From Streptomyces thinghirensis (GTDB lineage Bacteria; Actinomycetota; Actinomycetia; Streptomycetales; Streptomycetaceae): a stretch of DNA of 64,000 nucleotides. Below, one piece after another: positions 50,855 to 63,068 of the stretch (position 1 is its first letter; each line of letters begins with the position of its first letter). The DNA is taken from contig JAKFGP010000033.1 of NCBI GenBank assembly GCA_021502835.1, forward strand, positions 248,001 through 312,000, given 5' to 3'. The notes beneath the pieces are model-generated. The model was not told where the DNA came from. It saw only the letters and a program-made list of their open reading frames with translations, and did no database searches. The translations under genes were made by a program, and so were the position numbers.

Positions 50855-51948
50855 CTAGCGGTGCGCACGGGCGGCGATCGCCTCGTACACCATGCCGACG
50901 AGGAGGTCGTCGGCGTCCCGGCGGCCGAACTCGGCGGCGGCGCGGGACATCTCGTACAGCCGGTGCGGGTCGGCGAGCACGGGAGGACGTTGTGCTGCAG
51001 CCACTCGGGCGTCAGTTCCGCGTCGTCGACCAGCAGTCCGCCGCCGGCCTTGACCACCGGCTGCGCGTTGAGCCGCTGTTCGCCGTTGCCGATGGGCAGC
51101 GGGACGTAGGCGGCCGGGAGCCCGACGGCGGAGAGTTCGGCGACGGTCATCGCGCCCGCGCGGCAGAGCATCATGTCGGCCGCGGCGTACGCGAGGTCCA
51201 TCCGGTCCAGGTAACTTACCGGGATGTACGGGGGCATCCCCGGCATCTGGTGCACCTGCGGCAGTTCGTTCTTGGGCCCGACCGCGTGCAGGATCTGGAT
51301 GCCTGCCTGCTGGAGCCAGGGCGCGACCTGCTGGACCACCTCGTTGAGGCGGCGGGCGCCCTGCGAGCCACCGGTGACCAGCAGCGTGGGCAGGTTGGGG
51401 TCGAGCCCGAACATCGCGCGGGCCTCGGGGCGGGCGGCGGCCCGGTCCAGCGTGGCGATGGAGCGGCGCAGCGGGATGCCGATGTAGCGGGAGTTGCGCA
51501 GCTTGCTGTCGGGTGTCGAGACGGCGACCTGCGCGGCGTACCGCGAGCCGATCTTGTTGGCCAGGCCGGGCCGGGCGTTGGCCTCGTGGACGACGATCGG
51601 CACGCCGAGCCGCTTGGCCGCGAGGTAGGCGGGCAGCGCGACGTAGCCGCCGAAGCCGGCCACGGCGTCCGCCTTGGTGCGCTCCAGGATCTGCTCGGCC
51701 GCCTTGATGGTGCCGCGCAGCCGGCCCGGGACGGTGATCAGCTCGGGGGTGGGCTTGCGCGGCAGCGGTACGGCCGGGATCAGCGCCAGTTCGTACCCGC
51801 GCTCGGGTACGAGGCGGGTCTCGAGGCCGCGTTCCGTGCCCAGGGCCGTGATCCCCACGGTCGGATCCTGCCTGCGCAGGGCGTCCGCGAGGGCGAGCGC
51901 GGGCTCGATGTGGCCCGCGGTTCCTCCGCCGGCGAGTACGACATGCAC
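50855..51948 (-). CDS. murG: MurG GlcNAc transferase (right copy)
   Basis: Nearly intact. From GTG 51948 the frame is open through [20 protein letters not shown], the loop [20 protein letters not shown] (broken on the left), [20 protein letters not shown] and [20 protein letters not shown]. One frameshift near 50985 ([10 protein letters not shown], should be [15 protein letters not shown]) is the only break before the stop at 50855-50857. Confidence 0.95.
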
Positions 51949-51954
51949 CGAAAT

Positions 51955-53327
51955 TCACCGCTCTCCGGACGAACGCGCCGCCGAGGCGCGCCGTCGCATC
52001 GTGTTCCAACTCCGTGGGCTCCGCTTGGACCCGGTGCCCCCGGTCCCCCGCTTTCTACCAAAGCGAGGTTGCCGCAGCGCGAGCGCCGCCCCGCGCACCG
52101 GGCTCGTCGCGGGCGAAGGCGATGAGCAGTCCGATGGCGAACATGGTCGGCAACAGGGCGGGAACCCCCGTAGGAGAACAGCGGGAGGGGAACACCGGCG
52201 ATCGGCAGCAGCCCGAGGACCGCACCGATGTTGATCACGGCCTGGGCCGTGATCCAGGTGGTCACGCCTCCCGCGGCATACCTCACGAAGGGGTCCTCCG
52301 TGCGTCCGGCCACGCGGATACCCGCATAGCCTAGAGCCGCGAAGAGGGCGAGCACCGACAGCGTCCCCGCCAGGCCCAGTTCCTCACCGGTGACGGCGAA
52401 GATGAAGTCGGTGTGCGCTTCCGGGAGTTGGCCCCATTTCTCCACACTCGCACCGAGCCCGGAACCGAACAGTCCGCCCGAGGCCAGGGCGTAGATGCCG
52501 TGCACCGCCTGCCAGCAGGAGTCGCCGGGGCCCGGGTCGGTGGCGCCGATGCAGTTCAGCCTGGCCATGCGGTTGGGGCTGGTCTTGATGAGGATGAAAC
52601 CGAGCAGCACGGCGATCGACAGCACACCGGCGAACAGCCGCGGTGGGCGCGCCCGCCAGCCACAGCAGGCCGAACAGGATCGCCGTCAGGATGATCGCCG
52701 TACCCATGTCGCCGCCGAGCATGATGAGCCCGAGCAGCATGAAGGCGGCCGGCACCAGGGGCACCAGCATGTGCTTCCACTGGGTCAGCAGTCTCTTGTC
52801 CTGCTTGCGGGCCAGCAGGTCCGCGCCCCACAGCACCAGGGCCAGCTTGCCGAACTCGCTGGGCTGGATCTGGAAGGAGCCGCCCAGCGCGATCCAGTTC
52901 TGGTTGCCGTTGACCGCCATCCCTATCCCAGGCACCTGCACCAGGATCATCAGGAAGACGGCACCGGCGAGGATCGGGTAGGCCAGCGCCCGGTGCAGCT
53001 TCACCGGCATCTTCATGGCGGCCACGAGCAGTCCGGCGCCGATCAGCGCCGCGAGGGCCTGCTTGCGGAAGAAGTACGAGCCGGGCAGCGAGAGCTGGAG
53101 CGCGGTGATCTGGGAGGCCGAGTAGACCATCACCAGGCCGAGCACGGTGATCAGCGCGCTGCCGCCGAAGATCAGGTAGTACGCGGTCAGCGGCCGGTCC
53201 CAGGCGCGGCGCAGACGCAGGTACAGGCGGAGCACGGGGTTCCCGTGCGGCGGCCTCGGCGCCGGGGTCGTTCGGCGGCCCGCTGCACGGGCGGACGTCC
53301 GGTACGGCTCTGGGGACTACCGGGCAT
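51955..53327 (-). CDS. ftsW: FtsW septal glycosyltransferase (right copy)
   Basis: Mirror of 12848-14217. From about 53235 to 52660 one frame covers the first helices to [20 protein letters not shown]. After a break near 52645 a second covers [20 protein letters not shown] to [12 protein letters not shown], including [20 protein letters not shown] and [20 protein letters not shown] (both broken on the left). The last part is frameshifted near 52165, 52095 and 52055. Stop TGA 51955-51957. Confidence 0.93.
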
Positions 53328-53403
53328 CGCTGCCTCCGCTGTACGTCGGCATGGACCGTCCCACGCGTCCTCCCGAGGTCGCCCGGCGCAGGAGGCGGCC
53401 GGG

Positions 53404-54847
53404 TCAGGCGCCGAGTTCGCGAACGGCCTCCGCGAACGCGTCACCGCGCTTGTTGTAGTTGGTGAACATATCCATGGAGGCACAGGCCGGGGCCAGCAGC
53501 ACCGTGTCGCCGGGCCGGGCGAGTCGCTGGGCCTCCCGGACGGCCTGGAGCATCGCACCAGTGTCGGTCCGGTCGAGGTCGACCACGGGTACTTCGGGGG
53601 CGTATCGCGCCAGGGCTTCGCGGATCAGGGCGCGGTCGGCGCCGATGAGGACGGCACCGCGCAGGCGCTTCGCCGCTCCCGTGACCAGCTCGTCGAAGGT
53701 CGCGCCCTTGGTAGCCCGCCGGCGATCCAGACGATCGACTCGTACGCCGCCAAGGATACCTCGGTGGCGTGGGTGTTGGTGGCCCTGGAGTCGTCCACGT
53801 ACGCCACACCTTCGACGTCGGCCACATGCGCGATGCGGTGGGCGTCGGGCGTGAAGGCCCGCAGCCCGTCGCGTACGGCCGCGGCGGGGATGCCGAAGGC
53901 ACGGCCGAGGGCGGCGGCGGCAAGGGCGTTGGCGATGTTGTGCGGCGCCGGCGGGTTGACGTCGGAGACCTCGGCGAGTTCCTGGCGTTCTTCTGCCGGT
54001 CCTCGACGAAGGCGCGGTCGACCAGGATGCCCTCCACGACGCCGAGTTGACCCGGCGCCGGAGTGCCGAGGGTGAAGCCGATCGCCCGGCAGCCCTCCTC
54101 GACGTCGGCCTCGCGGACCAGGTCCTCGGTCGCCTTGTCGGCGACGTTGTGGACGCAGGCGACCGGATTGCCCTCGTAGACGCGGCCCTTGTCGGCGGCG
54201 TACGCCTCCATGGAGCCGTGCCAGTCGAGGTGGTCGGGGGCGAGGTTGAGGACGGTGGCCGAGTGGGCGCGCAGGGAGGGTGCCCAGTGGAGCTGGTAGC
54301 TGGACAGCTCCACGGCCAGGACGTCGTACTCCGTCTCGCCGGTGACCGCGTCCAGCAGGGAGACGCCGATGTTGCCGACGGCGGCGGTGCGCAGGCCGGC
54401 CGCCTTCAGGATCGACGCGAGCATCTGGACGGTGGTGGTCTTGCCGTTGGTGCCGGTGACCGCGAGCCAGGGTGCGGCTTTCCGGCCGTCCCGGCCGCGC
54501 AGGCGCCAGGCCAGTTCTACGTCGCCCCAGACGGGGACGCCGGCCTCCCCGGCGGCCGTGAACAGCGGCTTGGTGGGCTTCCAGCCGGGCGCGGTGACGA
54601 TCAGCTCGGTGCCGTCGGGCAGCGTGTCCTCGTCGCCGAGGCGCACGGTGACGCCGAGCGCCTCCAGCTCGGCCGCCTGCGCCCGCGCGCGCTCGTCGTC
54701 GCCGTCGTTGACGACGGTCACGCGCGCGCCGAGGCCGTGCAGGACCTTGGCGGCCGGGACGCCGGAGACGCCGAGGCCGGCGACGGTGACGTGCTCGCCC
54801 TGGAAGTCGAAAGGCACCGAGGAGAAGGTCACTTGTCCGCTGCCCAT
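53404..54847 (-). CDS. murD: MurD ligase (right copy)
   Basis: Mirror of 11325-12771, ATG 54847 ([20 protein letters not shown]). Open through [20 protein letters not shown] and [20 protein letters not shown], then [20 protein letters not shown] (broken on the left), to about 53990. Frameshifts lie near 53985, 53715 and 53600. The C-terminal [18 protein letters not shown] region and VRELGA are readable. Confidence 0.94.
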
Positions 54848-55917
54848 CCCGCGTAGAAGAGGCCCAGTCCGACGATCACACAGATGCCCTGGATGATCCA
54901 GAAACGGACCACGACAAGGACCTCGGACCAGCCTTTGAGTTCGAAGTGGTGCTGGAGTGGCGCCATCCGGAAGACGCGCCCGGTGAGGCGGAAGGAGCCG
55001 ACCTGGATGACCACCGACATGGTGATCAGGACGAACAGGCCGCCGAGGATGGCCATCAGCAGCTCGGTGCGCGAGCAGATCGCCAGACCCGCCAGCACAC
55101 CGCCGAGCGCGAGCGAACCGGTGTCGCCCATGAAGATCTTGGCCGGCGAGGTGTTCCACCACAGGAAGCCGAGACACGCGCCCATCAGGGCGGAGGCGAC
55201 CACCGCGAGGTCGAGGGGTCTTCACCTCGTAGCAGGCGCCCGGGTTGGTCAGGGTCAGCGCGTTGGCGCAGGACTCCTGGAACTGCCAGACGCCGATGAA
55301 GGTGTAGGCGCCGAAGACCAGGACGGAGGCGCCGGTGGTCAGACCGTCCAGACCGTCGGTCAGGTTCACGCCGTTCGACATCGCGAGGATCATGAACAGC
55401 GCCCAGATGACGAACAGTACCGGGCCGATCGACCAGCCGAAGTCGGTGATGAACGACAGCTTGGTGGAGGCCGGGGTGTTGCCGCCGTTGTCCGCGAACT
55501 GGAGTGAGAGCACCGCGAAGCCGATGCCGACGATGAGCTGGCCGGCCATCTTCGCCTTGGCCCGCAGGCCCAGCGAACGCCTCTTGACGATCTTGATGTA
55601 GTCGTCGAGGAAGCCGACCAGGCCCATGCCCACCATCAGGCCGAGCACCAGCAGTCCGAGAAGGTCGGCCCCGCGTCCGCTTTCGGGTCCAGGTAGCTGG
55701 TGATCACCTTGGCCAGGAAGTAGGCGGCGACCGTCGCGAAGATGAAGGCGATGCCGCCCATGGTCGGCGTACCGCGCTTGCTGGCGTGCTCGCGCGGGCC
55801 GTCGTCGCGGATGTACTGGCCGTAGCCCTTGCGGGCCAGCAGCTTGATCAGCAGCGGGGTGCCGACCAGCGTCAGGAAGAGGCCAATGACTCCCGCGAAC
55901 AGGATCTGCTTCATCAT
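54829..55917 (-). CDS. mraY: MraY translocase (right copy)
   Basis: Mirror of 10253-11343. ATG 55917 ([20 protein letters not shown]) is open through [20 protein letters not shown], a conserved segment missing on the left, to about 55660. A second frame carries [31 protein letters not shown], and after a break near 55215 [16 protein letters not shown] and [17 protein letters not shown] to the stop. The left and right arms together restore the full transporter-like enzyme. Confidence 0.94.
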
Positions 55918-57344
55918 CGGGCGGCAACCTCACCCTCGGCGCCGGTCTCGAGCAGCGCCGTCGCGACGCTCTCCAGCTCCCACCGAACGGGACGCCTTCA
56001 CGAGCACGACGTCCCCCGGGCGCAACTCGCTGCGCAACAGTTCGACCGCCGCCTGTGCGTCGGACACGTGCACCGACTCCTCACCCCACGAACCCTCGTT
56101 ATATGCGCCCAGTTGCAGCCATCGGGCTTCCCTGCCCCCGACCGCGACGAGCTTGCTGACGTTGAGCCGGACGGCGAGCCGCCCGACCGCGTCGTGCTCG
56201 GCGAGCGCCTCGTCCCCCGAGCTCGGCCATCTTGCCGAGCACCGCCCACGCATGGCCCCCCTTCCCTGTGCGGCTTTTACCCACGGCGACCAGCGCACGC
56301 AGCGCGGCCTTCATGGACTCGGGGTTCGCGTTGTAGGCGTCGTTGACGACCGTCACGCCGTCCGGGCGCTCGGTGACCTCCATCCGCCAGCGGGAGAGGG
56401 AGCCCGCCTCGGAGAGCGCGGTGGCGATCTCGTCTGCGGACATGCCCAACTCCGTGGGCGACGGCGGCCGCGGCGAGCGCGTTCGACACGTGGTGCTCAC
56501 CGTACAGGCGCATGGTCACATCGCTTGCACCGGAGGTGTGTGAAGCCTGAACGAGGGCTGTCCGCTGTCCGTGAGTCGCACGTTCTCACCGCGAACGTCC
56601 GCTTCGTCGGACTTCCGAAAAGGATCACCTTCGCCTTCGTTCGGGGCCATGGCCCGTACGAGGGGGTCGTCCGCGTTGAGGATCGCGGCGCCGCCCTCCT
56701 CGGCCGGCGGCAACGCCTCGACGAGTTCGCCCTTCGCCTGGGCGATCTGCTCCCGGCCGCCGAACTCGCCGATGTGCGCGGAGCCGACGTTGAGGACGAG
56801 GCCGATCTTCGGCGGGGTCAGCTCGCAGAGGTACCGGATGTGGCCGATGCCGCCGGCGCCCATCTCCAGGACGAGGAACCTGGTCTCCTCGGTGGCGGTG
56901 AGCGCGGTGAGCGGCAGCCCGACCTCGTTGTTCATGGAACCCGGCGTGAAGATCGTGGGCGCCTTGCGGCGCAGCACCTGGGCGATGAGGTCCTTGGTGC
57001 TGGTCTTGCCGGCGGACCCGGTGAGGGCCACGAGAGTGGTGCCGAGGCGCCGTACGACGTGGCGGGCGAGGGCGCCGAGGGCGGCCTGGACGTCGTCCAC
57101 GACGATCGTGGGCACGCCGAGGGGGCGGGAGCCGAGCACGGCCACCGCGCCCGCCTCGGACGACCGCCGGCGCGAAGTCGTGGCCGTCCACCCGCTCGCC
57201 CACGAAGGCGACGAAGAGGCTGCCGGGCCCCGCTTCCCGCGAGTCCCGGACGACCGGCCCGGTGACCTGCACGGACGCGTCCGGTATGTCGTGCATCCGC
57301 CCGCCGACGACTTCTGCGATCTCGGCGAGAGAGAGGGTGATCCA
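55914..57344 (-). CDS. murF: MurF ligase (right copy)
   Basis: Mirror of 8830-10256. A long open stretch from about 57145 to 56540 holds the ATP loop LTGSAGKTSTKDLIAQVLRR, GSMNNEVGLPLTALTATEET, NVGSAHIGEFGGREQIAQAK and ILNADDPLVRAMAP. The start codon, just before ITLSLAEIAEVVGGRMHDIP, reads TGG and is presumably a miscalled GTG or ATG. Frameshifts lie near 57160, 56625, 56455, 56265, 56215, 55985 and 55930. Confidence 0.92.
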
Positions 57345-57379
57345 AGTTCGTCCCCTGGATCAGCTGGATCATCGGGATT

Positions 57380-59034
57380 TCATCCCTGGGTCTTCTGGAT
57401 GGCTTCGCGAAGCACCTGGCGGTCGTCGAAGGGACGAACCACCCCGGCGATGTCCTGGCCCTGCTCGTGGTCCCTTGCCCGCCACCAGCACAGGTGTCGC
57501 CGGGCTCGGCCCGGGCGACGGCGGCGGCGATCGCGGCGGCCCGGTCCTCGAAGACCTGACCTCGCCGCGCTCGTGCGCGGGCACGGACGCCGCGCCCTGG
57601 AGCATGGTGGCGAGGATCGCGAGGGGGTCCTCGGAGCGGGGGTTGTCGGAGGTCAGTACGGCGGTGTCGGCGAACCGGGCCACGGCGGCGCCCATCGGCT
57701 CCCGCTTGGTGGTGTCCCGGTCGCCGCCGCAGCCGAGCACGGCGTGCAGTTTGCCCTCGGTGACCTTGCGGAGCGCCCTGAGAACGGACTCGACCGCGTC
57801 GGTCTTGTGGGCGTAGTCGACCACCGCGAAGTAGGGCTGGCCCTCGTCCACGCGCTCCAGGCGGCCCGGCACCCTTGGCACCGCGGCGACGCCGTCGGCG
57901 GCCGTCTGCGGGTCGAGGCCGGCGGCGGCGAGGGCGACGATCGCGGCGAGGGTGTTCGCCACGTTGAACGGGCCGGCCAGCGGCGACTTGGCGGCGATCC
58001 GCTCGCCCTTCGGCCCGAGCACGGTGAACGTCGAGTCCAGCGGGCCGACCTCGACCTCGTCGGCGCGCCAGTCGGCGTCGGGGTGGCCCTCGGCGGAGTA
58101 GGTGACGACCGGGACAGTGGCCTCGTTCGCGAGGCGGCGCCCGTACTCGTCGTCGACGTTGACCACGCCGAACCTGCTGCGTTCCGGCGTGAAGAGCTGT
58201 GCCTTCGCCTGGAAGTAGTCCTCCATGCCGGAGTGGAACTCCATGTGCTCCGGGCTGAGGTTGGTGAAGACCGCGATGTCGAAGACACAGGCGTCGACCC
58301 GGCCGAGCACCAGGGCGTGGCTGGAGACCTCCATGGCGACCGCGTCGGTGCCGCGCTCGCGCATCACCGCGAACAGCGCCTGGAGGTCGGTGGCCTCGGG
58401 CGTGGTGCGCTCGGACTTGATCCGCTCGTCGCCGATGCGCATCTCGACCGTGCCGATGAGCCCGGTGGACTTCGCCGTGCGCAGGCCGCCCTCGACGAGG
58501 TAGGCGGTGGTGGTCTTGCCGGAGGTGCCGGTGATGCCGATCTGGAGGAGATCGCGGCCGGGGTGGCCGTAGATCGTGGCCGCCAGTTCACCCATCCGCG
58601 CGCGCGGGTCGTCGACGACGAGCGCCGGCAGTCCGGTGGCGGCGACGCGCCCGCGCCGGCCGGGTCGGTCAGCACGGCGGCGGCGCCGAGGCCGGCGGCC
58701 TGGGTGGCGAAGTCGGCGCCGTGGAGACGGGCTCCGGGGAGGGCGGCGTACAGGTCACCGGGGCGGACGGCGCGCGAGTCATGGGTGATGCCCGTGACTC
58801 CGGCGGTGCTGTCCGGGGGCGGTGACACCCAGCTGGTCGGCGAGTTCCGCGAGGGGTGTGGCGGAGATCCGCACCGGCCTGGGCGGTCCCGGGTAGGTCA
58901 CGGGTGGCCCTTCTGGGTGGTTTGGGACTGATCAGCGTGTGGCACGGCGGTGAGCGTACCGGGCGTACCGCTTCCGGGCGAAGTGAGGTTGACGGACCGC
59001 TCTGGTTCCCGGGATCGGGGGTGATCGTTGTCAC
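57380..59034 (-). CDS. murE: MurE ligase (right copy)
   Basis: Mirror of 7136-8793. One frame from about 58595 to 57550 covers MGELAATIYGHPGRDLLQIG, TGTSGKTTTAYLVEGGLRTA, HMEFHSGMEDYFQAKAQLFT, VDYAHKTDAVESVLRALRKV and TSDNPRSEDPLAILATML (DNPR motif). This segment is badly broken on the left. Frameshifts remain near 58905, 58835, 58650, 57555 and 57480. Confidence 0.94.
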
Positions 59035-59115
59035 GGGTGGTTCCTGGTGGCTCGGTACTGAATCGGCGCTGGCTCGGTACTGGCTCGCTGCTGGTCGGGG
59101 TCTGCTCGGTCCTCG

Positions 59116-61084
59116 TCAGGGTTTGAAGGTCACCGGGAGGTTCGCGGGGTCGGCCCCGGTCGGCGGGACCTGAAGGGTCTTCAGGGCGAACTCCATGACC
59201 TGCTTGTAGATGGGGCCGCAGATCTGGCCGCCGAAGTAACTGCCCTCGGTGGCGTTCTGGATGGCGCAATAGACGGTGACGCGGGGCTTGTCGGCGGGGG
59301 CGAACCCGGCGAACGACGTGGTGTACCCCTTGTACATGCCGGTGGCCGGATCCACCCGGTTGGCCGTGCCCGTCTTGCCCGCGACCCGGTAGCCGGGGAT
59401 GCGGGCCTTGGTGCCGGTGCCCTCCTCGTCGTCGACGACGGACTCCCAGCATCTGCGAGAGGGTCTTCGCCGTCTTCTCTCTGATCACGCGAGGTCTTCT
59501 TGGGCTCGGGAGCCGGGGTGAAGCGCCCGTCGTCCTCTTGGTGCCGCGCACGAGCGTGGGCTCGACGCGGACGCCGCCGTTGGCGATGGTCGAGTACACG
59601 GAGGCTGCTTGCAAGGCGTTCACGGAGACGCCCTGGCCGAAAGGAATCGTGTAACTGCTGCGAGGTCGACCACTGGTCGGGCGGCGCGAGGATGCCCTTG
59701 GTCTCGCCGGGAAGCCGAGCCCGCTGTAGCCGCCGAGGCCGAACTTGCGCAGGTAGGAGTGGAGCACCTTGTTGGCCTCTCCTGGGTCTGCCGAGTTCGC
59801 CGGTGGCCATGATGGTGCCGATGTTGCTGGACTTGGCGAGCACGCCGTTGAGCGTGAGGTACCAGGTGGGGTGGTCGATGTCGTCCTTGAAGAGCCGGTC
59901 GCCGCGCTTGAGCCGGTTCGGGATGGTAGGTGGGTCATCGGAGTGGCGGCTTTCTCCTCCAGCACGGCCGCCATCGACATCACCTTGGCGGTGGAGCCGG
60001 GTTCGAAGGCGTCCTGGAGGGCCGCGTTGCCCAGCGCGTCCGGGTCGGCGTGGGCGAGGTCGCCCGGGTCGAAGCCGGGCGAGTTGGCTATGGCGAGGAT
60101 CTCGCCGGTGGCCGTGTCCTGGACGATGACGTAGCCGCCGTCCGCCTTGGACTTCTCCACCTGCCGGCTGATGGCGTGCTGGGCGGCCCACTGGATGTCG
60201 CGGTCGATGGTGAGTTCCACGTCGCTGCCGGGGACGGCGGGCGTCTCGGTGGAACCGGCGGTGGGTACCTGGCGGCCGCCGGACTGCGCGTAGCGGATCT
60301 TGCCGTCCTTGCCGGCCAGGGTCTCGTTCAGCTTCCGCTCCAGGCCGCCGCCGCCCTTGCCGTCCGCGCCGACCCAGCCGAGGATGCCGGCGGCGAGGTC
60401 GCCGCCCGGGTACACGCGCTTGCTGCTGGGGTCGGCAAAGACGCCCGCGAGGACGTTGACCACGGACTTGTCCGTCTCCGCCTTCTTGGTCAGCGCGGTC
60501 TTCAGGTCCTTGATCTGGTTCCAGACCTGCGGAGTCTGCCGGCGGGCGAGGCGGACGTAGCGCAGCTCCCTGTTCTTCGGGCGGAGCACGTCGACCAGGT
60601 CCTCCTGGTCCTCGCCGATGATGGGCGCGAGGAGCGCCGCCGCCTGCTCGGGACCGTCGCCGACCTTCAGCTGCTCGCGGGTGAACATCGTGGGGTCGGC
60701 GGTGATGTCGTAGGCGTCCACGGTGCTCGCGAGGGCGACGCCGTTGCGGTCGGTGATCGCGCCGCGCTCGGCGGGCAGCGTGTGTAGACGTAGCGGTTCT
60801 GCTCGGCCTTGGCGGCGTACGTGCCGGCGTCGACGGCCTGCACCTGGAGGAGCCAGTACGACGAAGGCGGACATCACCAGGGTCAGGGCGAGGCCGATCA
60901 GGGCGCAGGCGCGGGCGGGGGCTGCCCAGCCGGATGGCGCGGGCCGCGGCCGGGCGGGGCGGGCCCGGCCGGCGGGCGGGCCGGGCGCCGGGGCCGGGCT
61001 GCCGCCGGCCGCCGGGGCGGACGGGCCTGGCGGGGTCCGGGCACCGCGGCGGCGCGGCGGTTCCCTGTCGGACACTTCCGTCAC
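59116..61084 (-). CDS. ftsI: FtsI septal transpeptidase (right copy)
   Basis: Mirror of 5078-7054. From about 60780 to 59930 one frame is open: [40 protein letters not shown] (TGG where the left has TAG), and the active-site [20 protein letters not shown]. The SSNIGT motif and KTGTA are in other frames, separated by breaks near 59925, 59790, 59715, 59655, 59535, 59490 and 59450. The final segment ending LPVTFKP is open from about 59355. Confidence 0.94.
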
Positions 61085-61629
61085 CTGCCGGGAGTCGGGG
61101 TCGGGGTGGTCGTCGCCGTCGGCGCGGGGTCGCAGCCGTGGTGGCCGCGGTGCTGGGGTGTGGGGCCGGGTCGGGCGGCTCGGTACCGGCGGCGGAGGCG
61201 CCGCCGGTGCGTGCGGTCAGCGCCTCGGGGGCGAGGACCAGCGGGGCGGAGGCGGCCGTGGGCGCGGGGCTGGGCGAGCCCTTCACGGAGCCGTCGGGGG
61301 CGAGGAAGGCGGGATCGCCGCCGGGCACCATGCCCAGCTCGCGGGCTCGGCGCTGGAGGGCCCGGGGAGCGGAGTAGGCGTCGATGTCCCGCTGGAGCGC
61401 CTGCTCCTCGTCGGTGAGCTCCTTCGTCCTCTGTTTCAGGTCGTCCAGCTGGAAGGAGCCCCTCGCTCAGGGCGGAGTTCAGCACCAGGAGCCCGATGAG
61501 GCCGCCACCCAGGAGGACCACCACGAGGAGGACGAAGGGCGCCCTGGCCGCCTGGCCGCGTGCGCCGCCCGGCGGGAGCAGCTGGGCGAGCCGGGCCGCC
61601 CTCCCCTTCAGTTCGGGTTTCCTACTCAC
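61081..61629 (-). CDS. ftsL: FtsL-like septum formation protein (right copy)
   Basis: Mirror of 4531-5081; GTG 61629 ([20 protein letters not shown]) is open through [20 protein letters not shown] and the membrane helix to about 61465, giving the clean N-terminal half. The breaks near 61460 and 61130 lie in the coiled coil and the Pro/Thr-rich tail. Confidence 0.87.
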   Translation of the reverse strand: MSRKPELKGRAARLAQLLPPGGARGQAARAPFVLLVVVLLGGGLIGLLVLNSALSEGLLPAGRPETEDEGAHRRGAGAPAGHRRLLRSPGPPAPSPRAGHGARRRSRLPRPRRLREGLAQPRAHGRLRPAGPRPRGADRTHRRRLRRRYRAARPGPTPQHRGHHGCDPAPTATTTPTPTPGR

Positions 61630-61690
61630 TCGCCCTCCCCTCGGCCCGGGTGGACCGTCCGCACCCGTGCCTGGCCTGCCCTCGCTCGGT

Positions 61691-62622
61691 TCACCCGATG
61701 GACTCCCTGATGCGCTGGGCCCCGCGCAGCCGTGCCGGTGCCGCCCGCCGGTTTCCGGCGATCTCCTCCTCGGTGGGGAAGTTCGGCACCGCGCGTGAGC
61801 AGCTTGAGCCGTGGCGCGTAGCGTTCGGGGACCACCGGCAGTCCGGGCGGCGCGGTGTTGGCGGCGCCGGCCGCGAACACCTGTTTGACCAGCCGGTCCT
61901 CCAGCGAGTGGTACGACAGCACGGCGATCCGGCCGCCCACGCCGAGGGTCTCGACGGCGGCCGGGATCGCCCGCTCCAGGACGGACAGCTCGCCGTTGAC
62001 CTCGATGCGCAGCGCCTGGAAGGTGCGCTTGGCCGGGTTGCCGCCGGTGCGCTTGGCGGCCTGCGGCAGCGCGGCCCGGATCAGCTCCACGAGGCGCGCG
62101 CTGTTGCTGAACGGCTCCTTCTCGCGCTCGCGCACGACCGCGGAGACGATCCGCTTGGCCTGCTTCTCCTCGCCGTAGGCCCGCAGGATGCGGACGAGTT
62201 CGCCCGGCGGGTAGGTGTTGAGGACCTCCGCGGCGCTCATGCCGGTCGTCTGGTCCATGCGCATGTCGACGGGCGTCCTGGGCGTAGGCGAAGCCGCGGT
62301 CCGCCCTCGTCGAGCTGCATGGAGGAGACGCCGAGGTCGAACAGCACGCCCTGGACGCGCGGGACGCCGAGCCGGTCGAGTACGTCGGGCAGCTCGTCGT
62401 AGACGGCGTGCACCAGGGTGGCGCGCTCCCTCGTACGGGCGAGCCGCTCGCCGGACAGGCGCAGGGCCTCCTTGTCCCGGTCAAGGGCGACGAGCCGGGC
62501 CTCGGGGAAGTTCCGAGGAGCGCCTCGCTGTGTCCGCCGAGTCCGAGCGTGCAGTCGACGACCACGGCGCCCGGTTCCTCGAGGGCGGGCGCCAGCAGGT
62601 CCAGGCACCGCTGGAGCATCAC
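61691..62622 (-). CDS. rsmH: RsmH 16S rRNA methyltransferase (right copy)
   Basis: Mirror of 3537-4470, GTG 62622. Open from about 62264 to 61795: [60 protein letters not shown] and [20 protein letters not shown]. That bridges both internal breaks of the left copy. Remaining frameshifts lie near 62510, 62430, 62305, 62270 and 61790. The codon preceding the SQSRHVP segment is also garbled here. Confidence 0.94.
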
Positions 62623-62870
62623 CGGGACGTGTCGACTCTGGCTCGGGTGGGGCGGCCTCTCAGGTCCGGCGCGGCGTCACGCACCGCCGGGTCCCCTCCC
62701 GCTCGCTCGTGAAGGGAGGCCTGCCGGCGCCGGAAGCGTCGGCCGGCCGGGAGCGGGAGGAGGCCGAGCCGTACGTACGCGCCGCGCACGTGGGGAGATC
62801 TGGCGGGACGTCGCCCAGGTCTCCGGGGATTTCAGTCCAGCAGGGAGAGCCTCGCCTCCCGCTTCGCGTC

Positions 62871-62898
62871 ACTTTAGTCCACCCTGTCGCCCGGTCAA
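62871..62898 (-). promoter_or_regulatory. Candidate promoter for the rsmH-led dcw operon (right copy)
   Basis: Complement of GGTCAA (62893-62898) and ACTTTA (62871-62876): TTGACC, 16 bases, TAAAGT on the minus strand. Identical to the left-arm element. No further gene is visible in 62623-63068. Confidence 0.5.
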
Positions 62899-63068
62899 TC
62901 AACCGGCCTGCGCGTCGCGGACGGCGGCGTCCGCAAACCGGTGCGGCGCCCCTTTTCACTCGTACGGACGCGCCCGCGTCCCCCTGTGGGTTGGCTCCAC
63001 AACAAGCCTTGATGACGTTCTTTGTCCCGCTTCACAGCGGGCCACGGAAGGGGACGGCCAGTAACGTC

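Noticed and set aside
53441..55933. 830-codon open frame apparently fusing MraY and MurD.
   Set aside because: The fusion exists only because frameshifts remove the mraY stop; in the left arm the genes are separate with a 19-base overlap.
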